Shown here piece by piece: positions 25,158 through 34,500 of a stretch of DNA of 38,168 nt. Every line of letters starts with the position of its first letter. Positions within the stretch are counted from its first letter, which is position 1. Position numbers and translations under genes: made by a program. The notes beneath the pieces were generated by a model. It was given only the letters and a program-made list of their open reading frames with translations, was not told where the DNA came from and made no database searches. The stretch is from NCBI GenBank assembly GCA_944322925.1, contig CALUQM010000022.1, positions 1 to 38,168 on the forward strand. Direction: 5' to 3'. The stretch is from an uncultured Bacteroidales bacterium. Its GTDB lineage: Bacteria > Bacteroidota > Bacteroidia > Bacteroidales > UBA932.

Positions 25158-25191
25158 CAAAGTTATACTCTACTGCGTCCCGGATGTACAA
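25158..25191 (-). promoter_or_regulatory. Promoter for the porin-glnK-amtB operon
   Basis: TAACTTTG on the minus strand (25158-25165) matches TAnnTTTG and lies 58 bases before the ATG at 25099. A TTG at 25189-25191 is 23 bases upstream, a little far for a -33. The rest of the 25100-25391 gap between divergent genes shows nothing beyond this and the dapF box. Confidence 0.4.
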
Positions 25192-25365
25192 AAAAACTCT
25201 GAAAAAATACAGTCCGGGAAAACCCGCTTTCAAACCGTAAGTTACAAAAGGGGTTTTCCTTACGTTTTTATCCGTGCATGCCGGATATGACTGAATAAAT
25301 TTCACCATATAAAAATTTTCATCGGAAAACGCCATGAAACGGTACACAACACTTTCAATTCAAAG

Positions 25366-25373
25366 TATTTTTG
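25366..25373 (+). promoter_or_regulatory. -7 promoter box of the dapF-dapL-glnN operon
   Basis: TATTTTTG matches TAnnTTTG, 18 bases before the dapF ATG at 25392, giving a leader of about 12 bases. No good TTG is seen at the -33 position. Confidence 0.4.
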
Positions 25374-25391
25374 TATCAGAATTTACGGGAA

Positions 25392-26240
25392 ATGAAAAAA
25401 ACAGTAAAATTCACGAAGATGCACGGGACAGGGAACGACTACATCTATATAGATACGATGCGGTACGGCATTCCTGATCCCGAAGCCGCTTCCCGTAAAT
25501 GGAGCCGCCCGCATACTGGAATAGGCAGCGACGGGCTCGTTCTCATAGGAAACTCGGACATCGCCGATTTCAGCATGAGGATCTTCAACGCAGACGGTTC
25601 GGAAGCCAGGATGTGCGGAAATGCAAGCAGATGTGTCGGAAAATACCTTTACGAAACCGGACTGACCTGCAAGACATCCATAAAGCTCGAAACTCTGTCC
25701 GGAATCAGGACTCTGAACCTCAACATATCGGAGGGAAAAGTCGAAAGCGTCTGCGTAGACATGGGCAAAGCCTCGGACATCAGGAAAACGAAAATCGGAG
25801 GCCGCTTCCCTCATGAAGGGATATCCCTTTCCATGGGCAATCCCCATTTCGTCATCTTTACCGATGACATAGACGGCGTCGACATCGAAAACGAAGGCCC
25901 CGCCATAGAAAATGATCCGGCGTTTCCGGACAGGACGAATGTGGAATTCGCCCAAAAGATGGATAACGGGAAAATAAGGATGAAAGTCTGGGAACGGGGA
26001 TCGGGAATCACCGAAGCCTGCGGGACAGGGGCCTGCGCCACGGCCGTTGCAGCCGCCTGTGCCGGCATGGAGGCCGGAGGAAAAGCCTGCACGGACCCCG
26101 ATTTTCTCCTGCCGGAATCGAAATCCGTCATAGAAATGGACGGAGGTCATCTCACGATAGAAATAACTCCTGAAAGGCATATACTGATGACTGGACCAGC
26201 CGTCAAAGTCTTCGAGGGAGAAATCGAATACGAAATTTAA
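25392..26240 (+). CDS. dapF: Diaminopimelate epimerase
   Basis: The product has 282 residues from the ATG at 25392; an in-frame TTG 21 bases upstream overlaps the promoter box and is unlikely. It interconverts LL- and meso-diaminopimelate in the last step before peptidoglycan and lysine synthesis. The two catalytic cysteines are Cys75 in MCGNASR and Cys210 in EACGTGA, each at the start of one half of the pseudo-symmetric fold. The N-terminal [11 protein letters not shown] block is also typical. It is followed 19 bases later by dapL, whose product is its substrate. Confidence 0.97.
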   Translation: MKKTVKFTKMHGTGNDYIYIDTMRYGIPDPEAASRKWSRPHTGIGSDGLVLIGNSDIADFSMRIFNADGSEARMCGNASRCVGKYLYETGLTCKTSIKLETLSGIRTLNLNISEGKVESVCVDMGKASDIRKTKIGGRFPHEGISLSMGNPHFVIFTDDIDGVDIENEGPAIENDPAFPDRTNVEFAQKMDNGKIRMKVWERGSGITEACGTGACATAVAAACAGMEAGGKACTDPDFLLPESKSVIEMDGGHLTIEITPERHILMTGPAVKVFEGEIEYEI

Positions 26241-26259
26241 CCGATAAAAAAGAAGGATT

Positions 26260-27495
26260 ATGGCACTTGTAAATGAAAATTTTTTAAAGCTCCCGGGTAG
26301 TTATCTGTTTTCGGATATTGCAAAAAAAATCCAGTCATTCAAGAAGGCCAATCCTGAAATAAGACTGATAAGATTAGGCATAGGAGATGTCACCAGACCG
26401 TTGCCGGACGTCTGTATCAAGGCCATGCACAAGGCAGTGGATGAAATGTCGAATGCGGCCACATTCAGGGGTTACGGACCTGAACAGGGATACGACTTCC
26501 TCATCAACGCCATCATTCATCACGACTACCAGTCCCGGGGAGTGTTCCTCGACAAGTCAGAAGTCTTCATAAGCGACGGAGCCAAAAGCGATACCGGAAA
26601 TTTCTGCGACATCCTGAGCACGGACAACAGCGTCGGTGTCACCGACCCCATATATCCTGTCTATGTCGACAGCAATGTAATCGACGGGCGTGCCGGAGAT
26701 ATCAGCAGGGACGGGCACTGGAGCAATATCACGTACATGCCGTGCACCGCCGAAAACGGGTTTCTGCCCCGCATCCCGGACCATCGCGTGGATATAGTAT
26801 ATCTCTGCTATCCCAACAATCCGACAGGAACTGTCCTGACCAAGGAGCAGCTGAAAGAATGGGTCGACTATGCACTCGCGAACGACACGCTCATTCTTTA
26901 CGACTCGGCATACGAAGCATTCATACGCGATGAGCGCATCCCGCACACCATTTATGAAATCAAAGGTGCAAAAAAATGTGCCGTCGAATTCAGGAGCTTC
27001 TCGAAGACGGCCGGGTTTACCGGAGTAAGATGTGCGTACACCGTCGTTCCCCACGAAGTCAGCGGCGCCCTGCTGGACGACTCGAGATTCAGCCTGAACC
27101 AGCTTTGGAACAGAAGACAGTGCACGAAATTCAACGGCACGAGCTACATCACGCAGCGTGGAGCCGAAGCCATATACAGTACGGAAGGGAAAAAGCAGGT
27201 AAAAAAAATCATAGATTATTATCTGGAAAACGCCAGGATCATGAGGGAAGGCCTGCAGGAGGCCGGTCTTACCGTCTATGGAGGAGTCAACGCACCTTAT
27301 ATCTGGCTCAAGACGCCAAAAGGACAGACCTCGTGGGAATTTTTCGAATACCTGCTGCACAAGGTGCATGTCGTAGGTACTCCTGGATCCGGCTTCGGCC
27401 CGAGCGGGGAAGGCTATCTGAGACTTACCGCATTCGGGGAAAGATACGACTGCATAGAAGCAATGGAAAGAATCAAGAAGAACTTTAACAGATAG
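26260..27495 (+). CDS. dapL: LL-diaminopimelate aminotransferase
   Basis: The product has 411 residues, the usual size. It is a fold-type I PLP aminotransferase that turns tetrahydrodipicolinate and glutamate directly into LL-diaminopimelate, bypassing the succinylase or acetylase route. The family N-terminus ([16 protein letters not shown]) is clear. The PLP lysine is Lys249 in [12 protein letters not shown], with Asn186/Pro188 in CYPNNPTGT and Tyr/Asp residues in YDSAYEAF. It links glutamate from the GS/GOGAT genes to cell-wall synthesis and sits between dapF and glnN (22-base gap) in one operon. Confidence 0.97.
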   Translation: MALVNENFLKLPGSYLFSDIAKKIQSFKKANPEIRLIRLGIGDVTRPLPDVCIKAMHKAVDEMSNAATFRGYGPEQGYDFLINAIIHHDYQSRGVFLDKSEVFISDGAKSDTGNFCDILSTDNSVGVTDPIYPVYVDSNVIDGRAGDISRDGHWSNITYMPCTAENGFLPRIPDHRVDIVYLCYPNNPTGTVLTKEQLKEWVDYALANDTLILYDSAYEAFIRDERIPHTIYEIKGAKKCAVEFRSFSKTAGFTGVRCAYTVVPHEVSGALLDDSRFSLNQLWNRRQCTKFNGTSYITQRGAEAIYSTEGKKQVKKIIDYYLENARIMREGLQEAGLTVYGGVNAPYIWLKTPKGQTSWEFFEYLLHKVHVVGTPGSGFGPSGEGYLRLTAFGERYDCIEAMERIKKNFNR

Positions 27496-27517
27496 ACCAA
27501 CAAAACACAATTCTGCC

Positions 27518-29707
27518 ATGTCAACATTAAGATTCAAGATGGTAGAGACGGCATTCGGGAAAAAACCGTCTCATGTAGACATCCCTGACGGGCGTCCGTC
27601 GGACTATTTCGGGATGTATGTATTCAACCGCGAAAAGATGTTCAGGTATCTTCCGGCAAAAGTCTATGCTCGGCTTGCCAATGTCATCGATACCGGATCG
27701 ACACTCGACAGAAGCATTGCGGACGAAGTGGCTGCCGGAATGAAAAAATGGGCGGTCGAAATGGGTGCTACCCATTACACGCACTGGTTCGCGCCCCTGA
27801 CCGAAGGAACTGCCGAAAAGCACGATTCTTTCATAGAACATGACGGGAAAGGGGGCGTAATAGAAGAATTCTCCGGCAAACTTCTTGTCCAGCAGGAACC
27901 GGACGCCTCTTCTTTCCCCAACGGAGGCATCCGCAATACTTTCGAGGCAAGAGGATACTCGGCATGGGATCCGTCCTCTCCGGCATTCATAGTAGATGAC
28001 ACTCTGTGCATCCCTACGATTTTCATAGCATACACCGGAGAATCGCTGGATTACAAGGCTCCGCTCCTCAAGGCTCTGCGTGCGGTGGACAAGGCTGCTG
28101 TCGATGTATGCCATTATTTCAATCCGGATGTCAGGAAAGTCTACTCCTATCTGGGATGGGAACAGGAATATTTCCTTGTCGATGAAGGACTTTATGCGGC
28201 CCGGCCCGACCTTCTCCTGACAGGACGCACCCTCATGGGTCATGACTCGGCAAAGAACCAGCAGCTGGAAGACCATTATTTCGGCGCCATCCCTTCCAGA
28301 GTCGCCGCATTCATGAAAGATCTCGAAATCGAAGCCCTGAAACTCGGCATTCCGGTAAAGACCCGTCACAATGAAGTGGCTCCCAACCAGTTCGAACTGG
28401 CTCCCGTCTTCGAAGAATGCAATCTCGCGAACGACCACAACATGCTTGTCATGTCCCTGATGCGCAAAATCGCAAGAAACCACGGGTTCAGGGTACTCCT
28501 TCATGAAAAACCTTTCAAAGGAATAAACGGAAGCGGGAAACACAACAACTGGTCTCTCGGAACTGATACGGGCATAGCGCTCATGTCGCCAGGAAAGGAT
28601 TTTACCGGCAATCTCAGATTCGTGACCTTCGTCGTCAACACCCTGATGGCTGTCTACCGCCACAACGGCCTGCTGAAAGCATCCATAATCAGCGCAAGCA
28701 ATGCTCACAGGCTCGGGGCAAATGAAGCACCGCCTGCCATCATTTCGAGTTTTCTCGGCAAACAGCTCTCTGCCGTACTGAAGCATATCGAAGAAAGCGA
28801 ACCGGAAAGTTTCCAGTCTCTGAGCGGCAAAACGGGAATGAAACTGGATATTCCGCAGATTCCCGAAATCCTCGTGGACAATACCGACCGCAACAGGACA
28901 TCGCCGTTCGCATTTACCGGAAACAGGTTCGAATTCAGGGCCGTAGGCTCGGAAGCCAACTGCGCAAGCGCCATGATTGTCCTGAATTCGGCAATGGCGG
29001 AACAGCTCACTGAATTCAAAAACGCAGTGGACGCCCGTATTGCCGCAGGAGAAGGACAGGACGCCGCGATTCTGTCGGTTATCCGTGAATACATAAAGAT
29101 CTGCGCCCCGATACATTTCGACGGCAACGGTTACAGCGACGAATGGAAGGCCGAAGCCGCGCGCAGAGGTCTCGACTGCGAGACAAGCGTTCCCCTTATC
29201 TATGACAATTACCTGTCCGACGACAGCGTAAGAATGTTCGAAAACACAGGCGTCATGAACAGGAAGGAACTCGAAGCCCGCAACGAGGTGAAATGGGAAA
29301 CGTACACAAAGAAAATCCAGATAGAGGCCAGAGTTCTCGGAGACATCGCCATGAATCACATCGTTCCTGTGGCTACAAATTATCAGAGCACCCTGATAGA
29401 CAACGTGTACAAAATGCACGAAATATATCCTGCGGAAAAGGCGGACAGGCTGACTGTCAGGAACATGGAACTGATAGAAGCCATTGCGACTCATACCGCG
29501 TTCATAAAAGAACACGTCGACAGCATGATTGAAGCCCGCAAGGTCGCAAACAGGATAGAAAATGAAAGGGAAAAGGCCATTGCCTATCACGATACTGTCT
29601 TTCCCGCCCTCGATGAGATCAGATACCATATCGACAAACTCGAACTGATCGTCGACGACCGGATGTGGACTCTCCCTAAATACAGGGAGTTGCTGTTCAT
29701 CCGTTGA
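27518..29707 (+). CDS. glnN: Glutamine synthetase type III
   Basis: The product has 729 residues, the distinctive length of GSIII, a dodecameric enzyme found in Bacteroidota and some cyanobacteria and much longer than GSI. It joins ammonium to glutamate with ATP. Conserved blocks include GWEQEYF (213-219), which holds metal-binding Glu residues; RHNEVAPNQFELAP (283-296); and the ATP-site loop NGSGKHNNW (337-345). The GSIII-specific C-terminal region with MNHIVPVATNYQ is present. It supplies glutamine to GltB and AsnB. It is last in the dapF-dapL-glnN run; the next gene is convergent, 39 bases after its stop. Confidence 0.97.
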   Translation: MSTLRFKMVETAFGKKPSHVDIPDGRPSDYFGMYVFNREKMFRYLPAKVYARLANVIDTGSTLDRSIADEVAAGMKKWAVEMGATHYTHWFAPLTEGTAEKHDSFIEHDGKGGVIEEFSGKLLVQQEPDASSFPNGGIRNTFEARGYSAWDPSSPAFIVDDTLCIPTIFIAYTGESLDYKAPLLKALRAVDKAAVDVCHYFNPDVRKVYSYLGWEQEYFLVDEGLYAARPDLLLTGRTLMGHDSAKNQQLEDHYFGAIPSRVAAFMKDLEIEALKLGIPVKTRHNEVAPNQFELAPVFEECNLANDHNMLVMSLMRKIARNHGFRVLLHEKPFKGINGSGKHNNWSLGTDTGIALMSPGKDFTGNLRFVTFVVNTLMAVYRHNGLLKASIISASNAHRLGANEAPPAIISSFLGKQLSAVLKHIEESEPESFQSLSGKTGMKLDIPQIPEILVDNTDRNRTSPFAFTGNRFEFRAVGSEANCASAMIVLNSAMAEQLTEFKNAVDARIAAGEGQDAAILSVIREYIKICAPIHFDGNGYSDEWKAEAARRGLDCETSVPLIYDNYLSDDSVRMFENTGVMNRKELEARNEVKWETYTKKIQIEARVLGDIAMNHIVPVATNYQSTLIDNVYKMHEIYPAEKADRLTVRNMELIEAIATHTAFIKEHVDSMIEARKVANRIENEREKAIAYHDTVFPALDEIRYHIDKLELIVDDRMWTLPKYRELLFIR

Positions 29708-29734
29708 TACGGACAATGCAGCTGCGATACGGCG

Positions 29735-29765
29735 GCAGTACCGTCCTCATCCCCGCCTGTACTGC
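29735..29765. repeat. Inverted repeat between glnN and the AraC-family gene
   Basis: GCAGTAC (29735-29741) and GTACTGC (29759-29765) are perfect seven-base arms around 17 bases that include the AraC-family stop codon. Neither side is followed by a T-run, so it is not a standard terminator, although it lies where convergent transcripts should end. Confidence 0.3.
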
Positions 29766-30655
29766 ATCGGGGTAAGACCCGTATGCGACTTGAAAAACTT
29801 GTGGAATGTCGGCTGATCTGCAAAATGCAGGCGGCCGGCAATTTCCTTTATCGGCATATCGGAATGTCTGAGCATGTTCCTTGCCTCGAGAATCACATAA
29901 TCGTCTATCCATTCAGGCGCCGATTTTCCTGTTGCCGACCTGACAAGTTTCGACAGATATTTCGGAGTAATGCCGAGTTTTTCCGCATAGAAATGAACGC
30001 TCCTTTCACTTGAATGCCATTCTGCAAGAAGCCGCAAAAAATTCTCGGCCACCTCCCTGCTCCTGAACCGCCCGGGCCGTGCCGGCTTCATCGCTGCCAT
30101 TCTTTCCTCTGCAATTCCCCCGGCCAGGAAAAGAAAAGACGACAGGAGAGAAGAAATGCTTTCTCTCTTGTATGCGAGATTCGATCCCAGGATATCCGAC
30201 GCCAGCATCACATACTTCTTCGCTATCATTCTCTCGTCATCCCGGATATGGAAAAACGGCCGACCCGTGAGCATCATCCTTTTTTCCATCAGGTCCGAAG
30301 TATTCACGTCGAGACTGCCGATATATTCGTCAGTCATGGCTATCACAATGAAATTCAACGATTCCCTGCCTGTCTCGTCCACATCGGCAATACTTATTAT
30401 GTCCCCCGGCATGTAGATGAACAGTGAATTTTCCCGGACATCGAATTCGACAAGGTTTATCATGACACTGATATGGCCTGAAACACAGAAAAAGGCCAGA
30501 AATCCGTCGAACCTGCATGGATGTGCCAGGACTGACAGAGAACTGTCATATCTGACATCGATCAGACATACGTCATCCCCGAGACTCAGACAGGACGAAA
30601 CGGGAAACAGCCCGCGGAACTGCGCCAGGCTCATGATATCGGAACATTCTTTCAT
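29747..30655 (-). CDS. AraC-family transcriptional regulator
   Basis: The product has 302 residues. Residues 1 to about 165 form a cupin-like sensor domain (VSGHISVMINLVEFDVRENSLFIYMPGD), and about 200-302 hold the two helix-turn-helix AraC domain (YAEKLGITPKYLSKLVR, then IKEIAGRLHFADQPTFHKFFKSHTGLTPMQYRR). It should activate or repress the divergent export operon starting at 30802, an arrangement common in Bacteroidota. Met1 or Met8 can be the start; both fit the promoter. The ligand is unknown. Confidence 0.93.
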   Translation of the reverse strand: MKECSDIMSLAQFRGLFPVSSCLSLGDDVCLIDVRYDSSLSVLAHPCRFDGFLAFFCVSGHISVMINLVEFDVRENSLFIYMPGDIISIADVDETGRESLNFIVIAMTDEYIGSLDVNTSDLMEKRMMLTGRPFFHIRDDERMIAKKYVMLASDILGSNLAYKRESISSLLSSFLFLAGGIAEERMAAMKPARPGRFRSREVAENFLRLLAEWHSSERSVHFYAEKLGITPKYLSKLVRSATGKSAPEWIDDYVILEARNMLRHSDMPIKEIAGRLHFADQPTFHKFFKSHTGLTPMQYRRG

Positions 30656-30677
30656 AATATTGCGTCATGTAAGTCTG

Positions 30678-30707
30678 CAAATGTAGAAAATTTCTACCTT
30701 TTGACAA
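30678..30707 (-). promoter_or_regulatory. Promoter of the AraC-family gene
   Basis: TACATTTG (30678-30685, minus) is an exact TAnnTTTG, with TTG at 30705-30707 exactly 19 bases upstream, the best-spaced promoter in the window. It ends 22 bases before the ATG at 30655. Confidence 0.65.
30683..30697. promoter_or_regulatory. Perfect palindrome overlapping the AraC-family promoter
   Basis: GTAGAAA-A-TTTCTAC is a 15-base perfect palindrome covering the end of the -7 box and part of the spacer. Its position suggests an operator for autorepression. A second palindrome, ACAAT-C-ATTGT (30704-30714), lies just beyond, over the -33 TTG. Both lie between the divergent genes, so they could also act on the export operon. 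Confidence 0.45.
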
Positions 30708-30801
30708 TCATTGTAGCAATTCTGCTCATAAATTCATTACATCAGGCAACCGATTTGCAAAAAACACGGCCCTGTCAACATAAATTAATCATAACGTATA
30801 A

Positions 30802-32289
30802 ATGAAAACAAAAACCATTGTCCTGACACTCCTGCTGTCATTTTCAGCATGGATAGACGGGGCTTCGCAACAGGTGCTGACTCTCCAGCAATGCCGGGAT
30901 TCGGCCATCGCCAACAATACCGGTCTCAAGATCGCAAGACAGCAGATAGCCGTTGCAGGACATGACAGAAAAATCGCATTGTCAAATTATTTTCCGGACA
31001 TTTCCGTTTCCGGATCATGGATGTACAACAGCCGGGACATAAACCTTCTGTCGCAGGAGACCTCGGAAGCATTGTCCGGCCTCGGCAGCTCCGTACAGGA
31101 ATCCTTGAAGGGAGGACTCGGAGACATGCTCTCGAATCCGGCCCTGGGGCAGATAATCCAGAACAATCCCGAACTGCTCCAGCTGATAGGAAGCATGTCC
31201 TCGATTGACATCTCGGCCCCTCTCAATGCCATCGGCAGCGAAATCAGCCGGTCTCTCGAACTCGACACACAAAACATCTTCCTCGGGGCAGTATCGGTAA
31301 AACAACCCGTATTCATGGGAGGGAAAATCGTGGCGGCCAATAAGATAGCCGCACTTGCCGAAGAACTCGCCGAATCCAGGTACGAGACAGAGTACGACAA
31401 AGTCATCACTGAAACAGACAATGCCTACTGGCAGATCGTATCGATTGCCGGGAAGAAAAAACTTGCACAGGACTATGCTGACCTGCTGGAACAGATGCTT
31501 CACGATACGGAAATACTCGAAGCGGAAGGTATGGCCACACAGGCTGACCTGCTCTCCGTCAAAGTCAGGGCAAATGAAGCCGGGATGATGCTGACAAAAG
31601 CGACCAACGGACTGGCTCTCGGCAAGATGCTCCTGTGCAGGCTGTGCGGGATGGACATGGACAGCGACATCGAACTGGCCGATGAAAATCCTTGCGGTCC
31701 CTTCATGCAGGTATCGGGGCCGGAAAAAACTTTCGAGGATATTTTTTCCTCGAGGCCCGAAATCCGGAGCCTCGAACTGGCCGGTGAAATCTACGACAGA
31801 AAAGTGACGGTCGCACGCGCAGACATGCTGCCGCAGGTTGCGCTGACGGCAAATTACCTTTTAAGCAATCCGAATGTCTACCATGGCTTCAGAAACGACT
31901 TCGCCGGAATGTTCAATGTAGGCATAGCCGTCAGGATCCCTATAATACACGGATGCGAATCATGGCAGAAAGTACGCAAGGCCAGGGCTGAAGCAGTCAT
32001 CACGGATTACCGGTTACAGGATGCGCGGGAACAAATCACCCTCCAGGTCACGCAGCTCAGGAAACAGGAGTCGGAAGCCCGTGAAAAGCTCGATATGGCC
32101 GAAAGCAATCTGAGCAGCGCTGAAGAGAATCTGAGAGCTGCCACGGCAGGCTATACTGAAGGCATCGTACCGTCGGGCACCGTACTTGCCGCCCAGTCCG
32201 CCTGGATGAAAGCGCACTCGGAATACATAGATGCCGGTGTGGAACTGAGAATGACTGCCGGAGCACTGGCTGCTGCAGAAGGCAGATAA
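30802..32289 (+). CDS. TolC-family outer-membrane channel of the ABC-2/HlyD export operon
   Basis: The product has 495 residues. The signal peptide ends near G-A-S-Q (about residue 22), then LTLQQCRDSAIANN opens the first OEP repeat. A large insertion (about residues 75-150, rich in Ser, Gly and Leu, with LDTQNIFLGAVSVKQPVFMGGKI after it) probably forms an extended barrel loop. The second repeat ends with ESNLSSAEENLRAATAGY. It likely exports material received from the adaptor encoded 17 bases after its stop. Confidence 0.92.
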   Translation: MKTKTIVLTLLLSFSAWIDGASQQVLTLQQCRDSAIANNTGLKIARQQIAVAGHDRKIALSNYFPDISVSGSWMYNSRDINLLSQETSEALSGLGSSVQESLKGGLGDMLSNPALGQIIQNNPELLQLIGSMSSIDISAPLNAIGSEISRSLELDTQNIFLGAVSVKQPVFMGGKIVAANKIAALAEELAESRYETEYDKVITETDNAYWQIVSIAGKKKLAQDYADLLEQMLHDTEILEAEGMATQADLLSVKVRANEAGMMLTKATNGLALGKMLLCRLCGMDMDSDIELADENPCGPFMQVSGPEKTFEDIFSSRPEIRSLELAGEIYDRKVTVARADMLPQVALTANYLLSNPNVYHGFRNDFAGMFNVGIAVRIPIIHGCESWQKVRKARAEAVITDYRLQDAREQITLQVTQLRKQESEAREKLDMAESNLSSAEENLRAATAGYTEGIVPSGTVLAAQSAWMKAHSEYIDAGVELRMTAGALAAAEGR

Positions 32290-32306
32290 ACGAATTATTT
32301 AACACA

Positions 32307-33302
32307 ATGAAAATGGAACAGAAAAAGAAAAGCTATAACCTGCTGACAGGTGTCATAGCATTGCTGGTGATTGTCGTAATCATATCAGTTGTCGGTTATG
32401 CGGTATCAAGGCCGGAACCGATAGTCATCCAGGGCCAGGCCGAAGCCGTCGAGTACAGGGTTTCCGGCAAAGTGCCCGGAAGGATAGAACATCTTTATGT
32501 CAAGGAAGGGGATCCAGTCCGCAAGGGCGATACTCTCGCCGAAATAAACAGTCCGGAAGTAATGTCGAAACTGGCTCAGGCCTCTGCCATGAAGTCGGCA
32601 GCCGAAGCGCAGAAGGCCAAGGCGCTTACAGGGGCGCGGCAGGAACAGATTGCCGCCGCATACGAAATGTGGCAGAAAGCTGTCGCGGGCGAAGACGTCA
32701 TGAAAAAGTCATTCGAGCGGGCGCAGCGGCTTTATGAACAGAAAGTCATCAGTGCACAGAAATTCGACGAGGCGGAAGCGCAGTACAAGGCTGCCAGAGC
32801 GACGGCAGCAGCCGCAAAATCGCAGTATGAAATGGCAGTGAACGGGGCAAGGAAAGAAGACAGGGAAGCTGCAGAAGCCCTTGTAGACCAGGCTGCAGCC
32901 GCAGTAGCGGAAGTGGAGTCATACATGGATGAACTTTATCTGAAATCTCCTGCAGACGGTATCGTATCGGCCGTTTTTCCCAAAACCGGAGAGCTGGTAG
33001 GACAAGGTGCGCCGGTAATGTCGGTAACAGATCTCAATGACGTGTGGTTCACGTTCAACATAAGGGAAGACATGCTCCGCGGAATGAAAATCGGAGATAC
33101 CCTTACCGTGACCGTCCCTGCCCTCGGCGATACCGGATACAGGACAAGGATCACTTACATGAGCGTACTGGAATCCTATGCCACCTGGAGGGCCACCCTC
33201 GATACAGGCAGTTTCGATGCCAGGACATTCGAGGTACGTTCCGTTCCCGAGAAACATATCGACGGCCTGCTTCCTGGCATGACAGCCCTTGTGGCAGAAT
33301 AA
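32307..33302 (+). CDS. HlyD-family periplasmic adaptor with N-terminal membrane anchor
   Basis: The product has 331 residues. Unlike the two RND adaptors here, it has no lipobox but one N-terminal transmembrane helix (about 12-30) and so is an inner-membrane protein. It then shows the first lipoyl half (VSGKVPGRIEHLYVKEGDPVRKGD), a long Ala/Lys/Glu-rich coiled-coil hairpin (about 85-200), and LKSPADGIVSAVFPKTGELV as the second lipoyl half. The YATWRATLDTGSFDARTFEVR block is typical of adaptors paired with ABC-2 permeases (YbhG/YhiI type). Confidence 0.92.
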   Translation: MKMEQKKKSYNLLTGVIALLVIVVIISVVGYAVSRPEPIVIQGQAEAVEYRVSGKVPGRIEHLYVKEGDPVRKGDTLAEINSPEVMSKLAQASAMKSAAEAQKAKALTGARQEQIAAAYEMWQKAVAGEDVMKKSFERAQRLYEQKVISAQKFDEAEAQYKAARATAAAAKSQYEMAVNGARKEDREAAEALVDQAAAAVAEVESYMDELYLKSPADGIVSAVFPKTGELVGQGAPVMSVTDLNDVWFTFNIREDMLRGMKIGDTLTVTVPALGDTGYRTRITYMSVLESYATWRATLDTGSFDARTFEVRSVPEKHIDGLLPGMTALVAE

Positions 33303-33318
33303 CTGATTCACAAAATCC

Positions 33319-34488
33319 ATGAATTTTCTGAACAATATCAAGGTCGTATCACTCAGAGAATTGCGCCTGATGCGCCAGAGACCGGTATATCTTCTGGCAT
33401 CCGTCGGCGTGATGGCATTCTGCATGATATTCTTCCTCACTTTTCTGAAAGACGGCACTCCGCACGATCTCCCTGTCGGAATCGTGGACATGGACAACTC
33501 GTCCCTGTCGAGGAATTTCATCAGACAGATGGAAGCTACGAAACTGATGGAAACGACAGGATTCGACTCGTACACATCTGCACGGGAGGCTCTTCAGACA
33601 GGAGAAATCACTTCTTTCTGCGTAATTCCTGAAAATTTCTACTCTGACGTCCTTTCATACAGGCAGCCTGTGCTGACTTTTTATGTAAACAACCTGTATT
33701 TTGTCGGCGGAGCCCTTTCGTACAAGGAACTTCTCACTCTGGCGAATCTTTCCTCAGGAGCGGTACAGCGTGAAGTGCTGAGAGCAAAGGGGCTTGACGA
33801 GGAAACTGTCATGGGACTGATACAGCCGATAGTGATAGATGCACACAACATTGGGAATCCGTCCGGCGACTACAGGGTATTCCTGAGCAGCGCACTGATT
33901 CCCGGCGTACTGGAAACCATTGTCATTCTCCTGACGGTCTACGCCATCGGGTCCGAACTGAAACACGGCACGTCACGGCATCTGCTCGAAAAGGCAGGCG
34001 GTTCGATGACAGCCGCAATGATAGGGAAACTGCTCCCGTACACGGTACTTTTCACCCTGATGGGCATTATCTGCAATTTCATAATGTACGGGTGGATGGG
34101 ATTTCCGATGGCCGGGTCCGTGTGGAACCTGTGCCTCGGGACATTCATCCTCGTACTTGCGAGCGAAGCCGTGGCTTTTTTCATAATAGGGACACTGCCT
34201 GTGCTGAGACTTGCGATAAGCATTTCCGCACTTTACAGCATGCTGGCATTTTCGCTTGCCGGTTTTTCTCTTCCGGTAGAATCCATGTCTGCCTGGATAC
34301 AGGGACTTGCCTCAGCTTTCCCTCTCAGACATTACTATCTGATGTATGTCTCCGAAGCATTCTATGCCGGCGGCTTCAGCGGATGGTATATGCAGGCCGT
34401 CTTCATGCTGCTGTTCCTCTTCCTCCCGCCGTTGGTGTACAAACGCCTCCGCAAGGCATACGTGAATCTGAATTTCCCGAGAAAATAA
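33319..34488 (+). CDS. ABC-2 type permease, first of two
   Basis: The product has 389 residues. TM1 is at about 24-44, then an extracytoplasmic domain (about 45-190) with GIVDMDNSSLSRNFIRQMEAT, then five or six TMs toward the C-terminus, the layout of YhhJ/YbhR ABC-2 exporters. Such permeases normally need an ATP-binding protein, and none is encoded here. It follows the adaptor by 16 bases and precedes the second permease by 12. The substrate is unknown; AraC-linked versions are often tied to toxic organic compounds. Confidence 0.92.
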   Translation: MNFLNNIKVVSLRELRLMRQRPVYLLASVGVMAFCMIFFLTFLKDGTPHDLPVGIVDMDNSSLSRNFIRQMEATKLMETTGFDSYTSAREALQTGEITSFCVIPENFYSDVLSYRQPVLTFYVNNLYFVGGALSYKELLTLANLSSGAVQREVLRAKGLDEETVMGLIQPIVIDAHNIGNPSGDYRVFLSSALIPGVLETIVILLTVYAIGSELKHGTSRHLLEKAGGSMTAAMIGKLLPYTVLFTLMGIICNFIMYGWMGFPMAGSVWNLCLGTFILVLASEAVAFFIIGTLPVLRLAISISALYSMLAFSLAGFSLPVESMSAWIQGLASAFPLRHYYLMYVSEAFYAGGFSGWYMQAVFMLLFLFLPPLVYKRLRKAYVNLNFPRK

Positions 34489-34500
34489 GAATTCCCAAAA

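Noticed and set aside
27527-29716. A 729-codon open frame antisense to glnN
   Set aside because: It mirrors the glnN reading frame almost exactly and arises from codon bias that avoids stops on the other strand. Its translation has no recognisable domain, and glnN is certain.
29735-29765. Terminator between glnN and the AraC-family gene
   Set aside because: The inverted repeat is perfect but no T-run follows on either strand, so it is listed only as a repeat.
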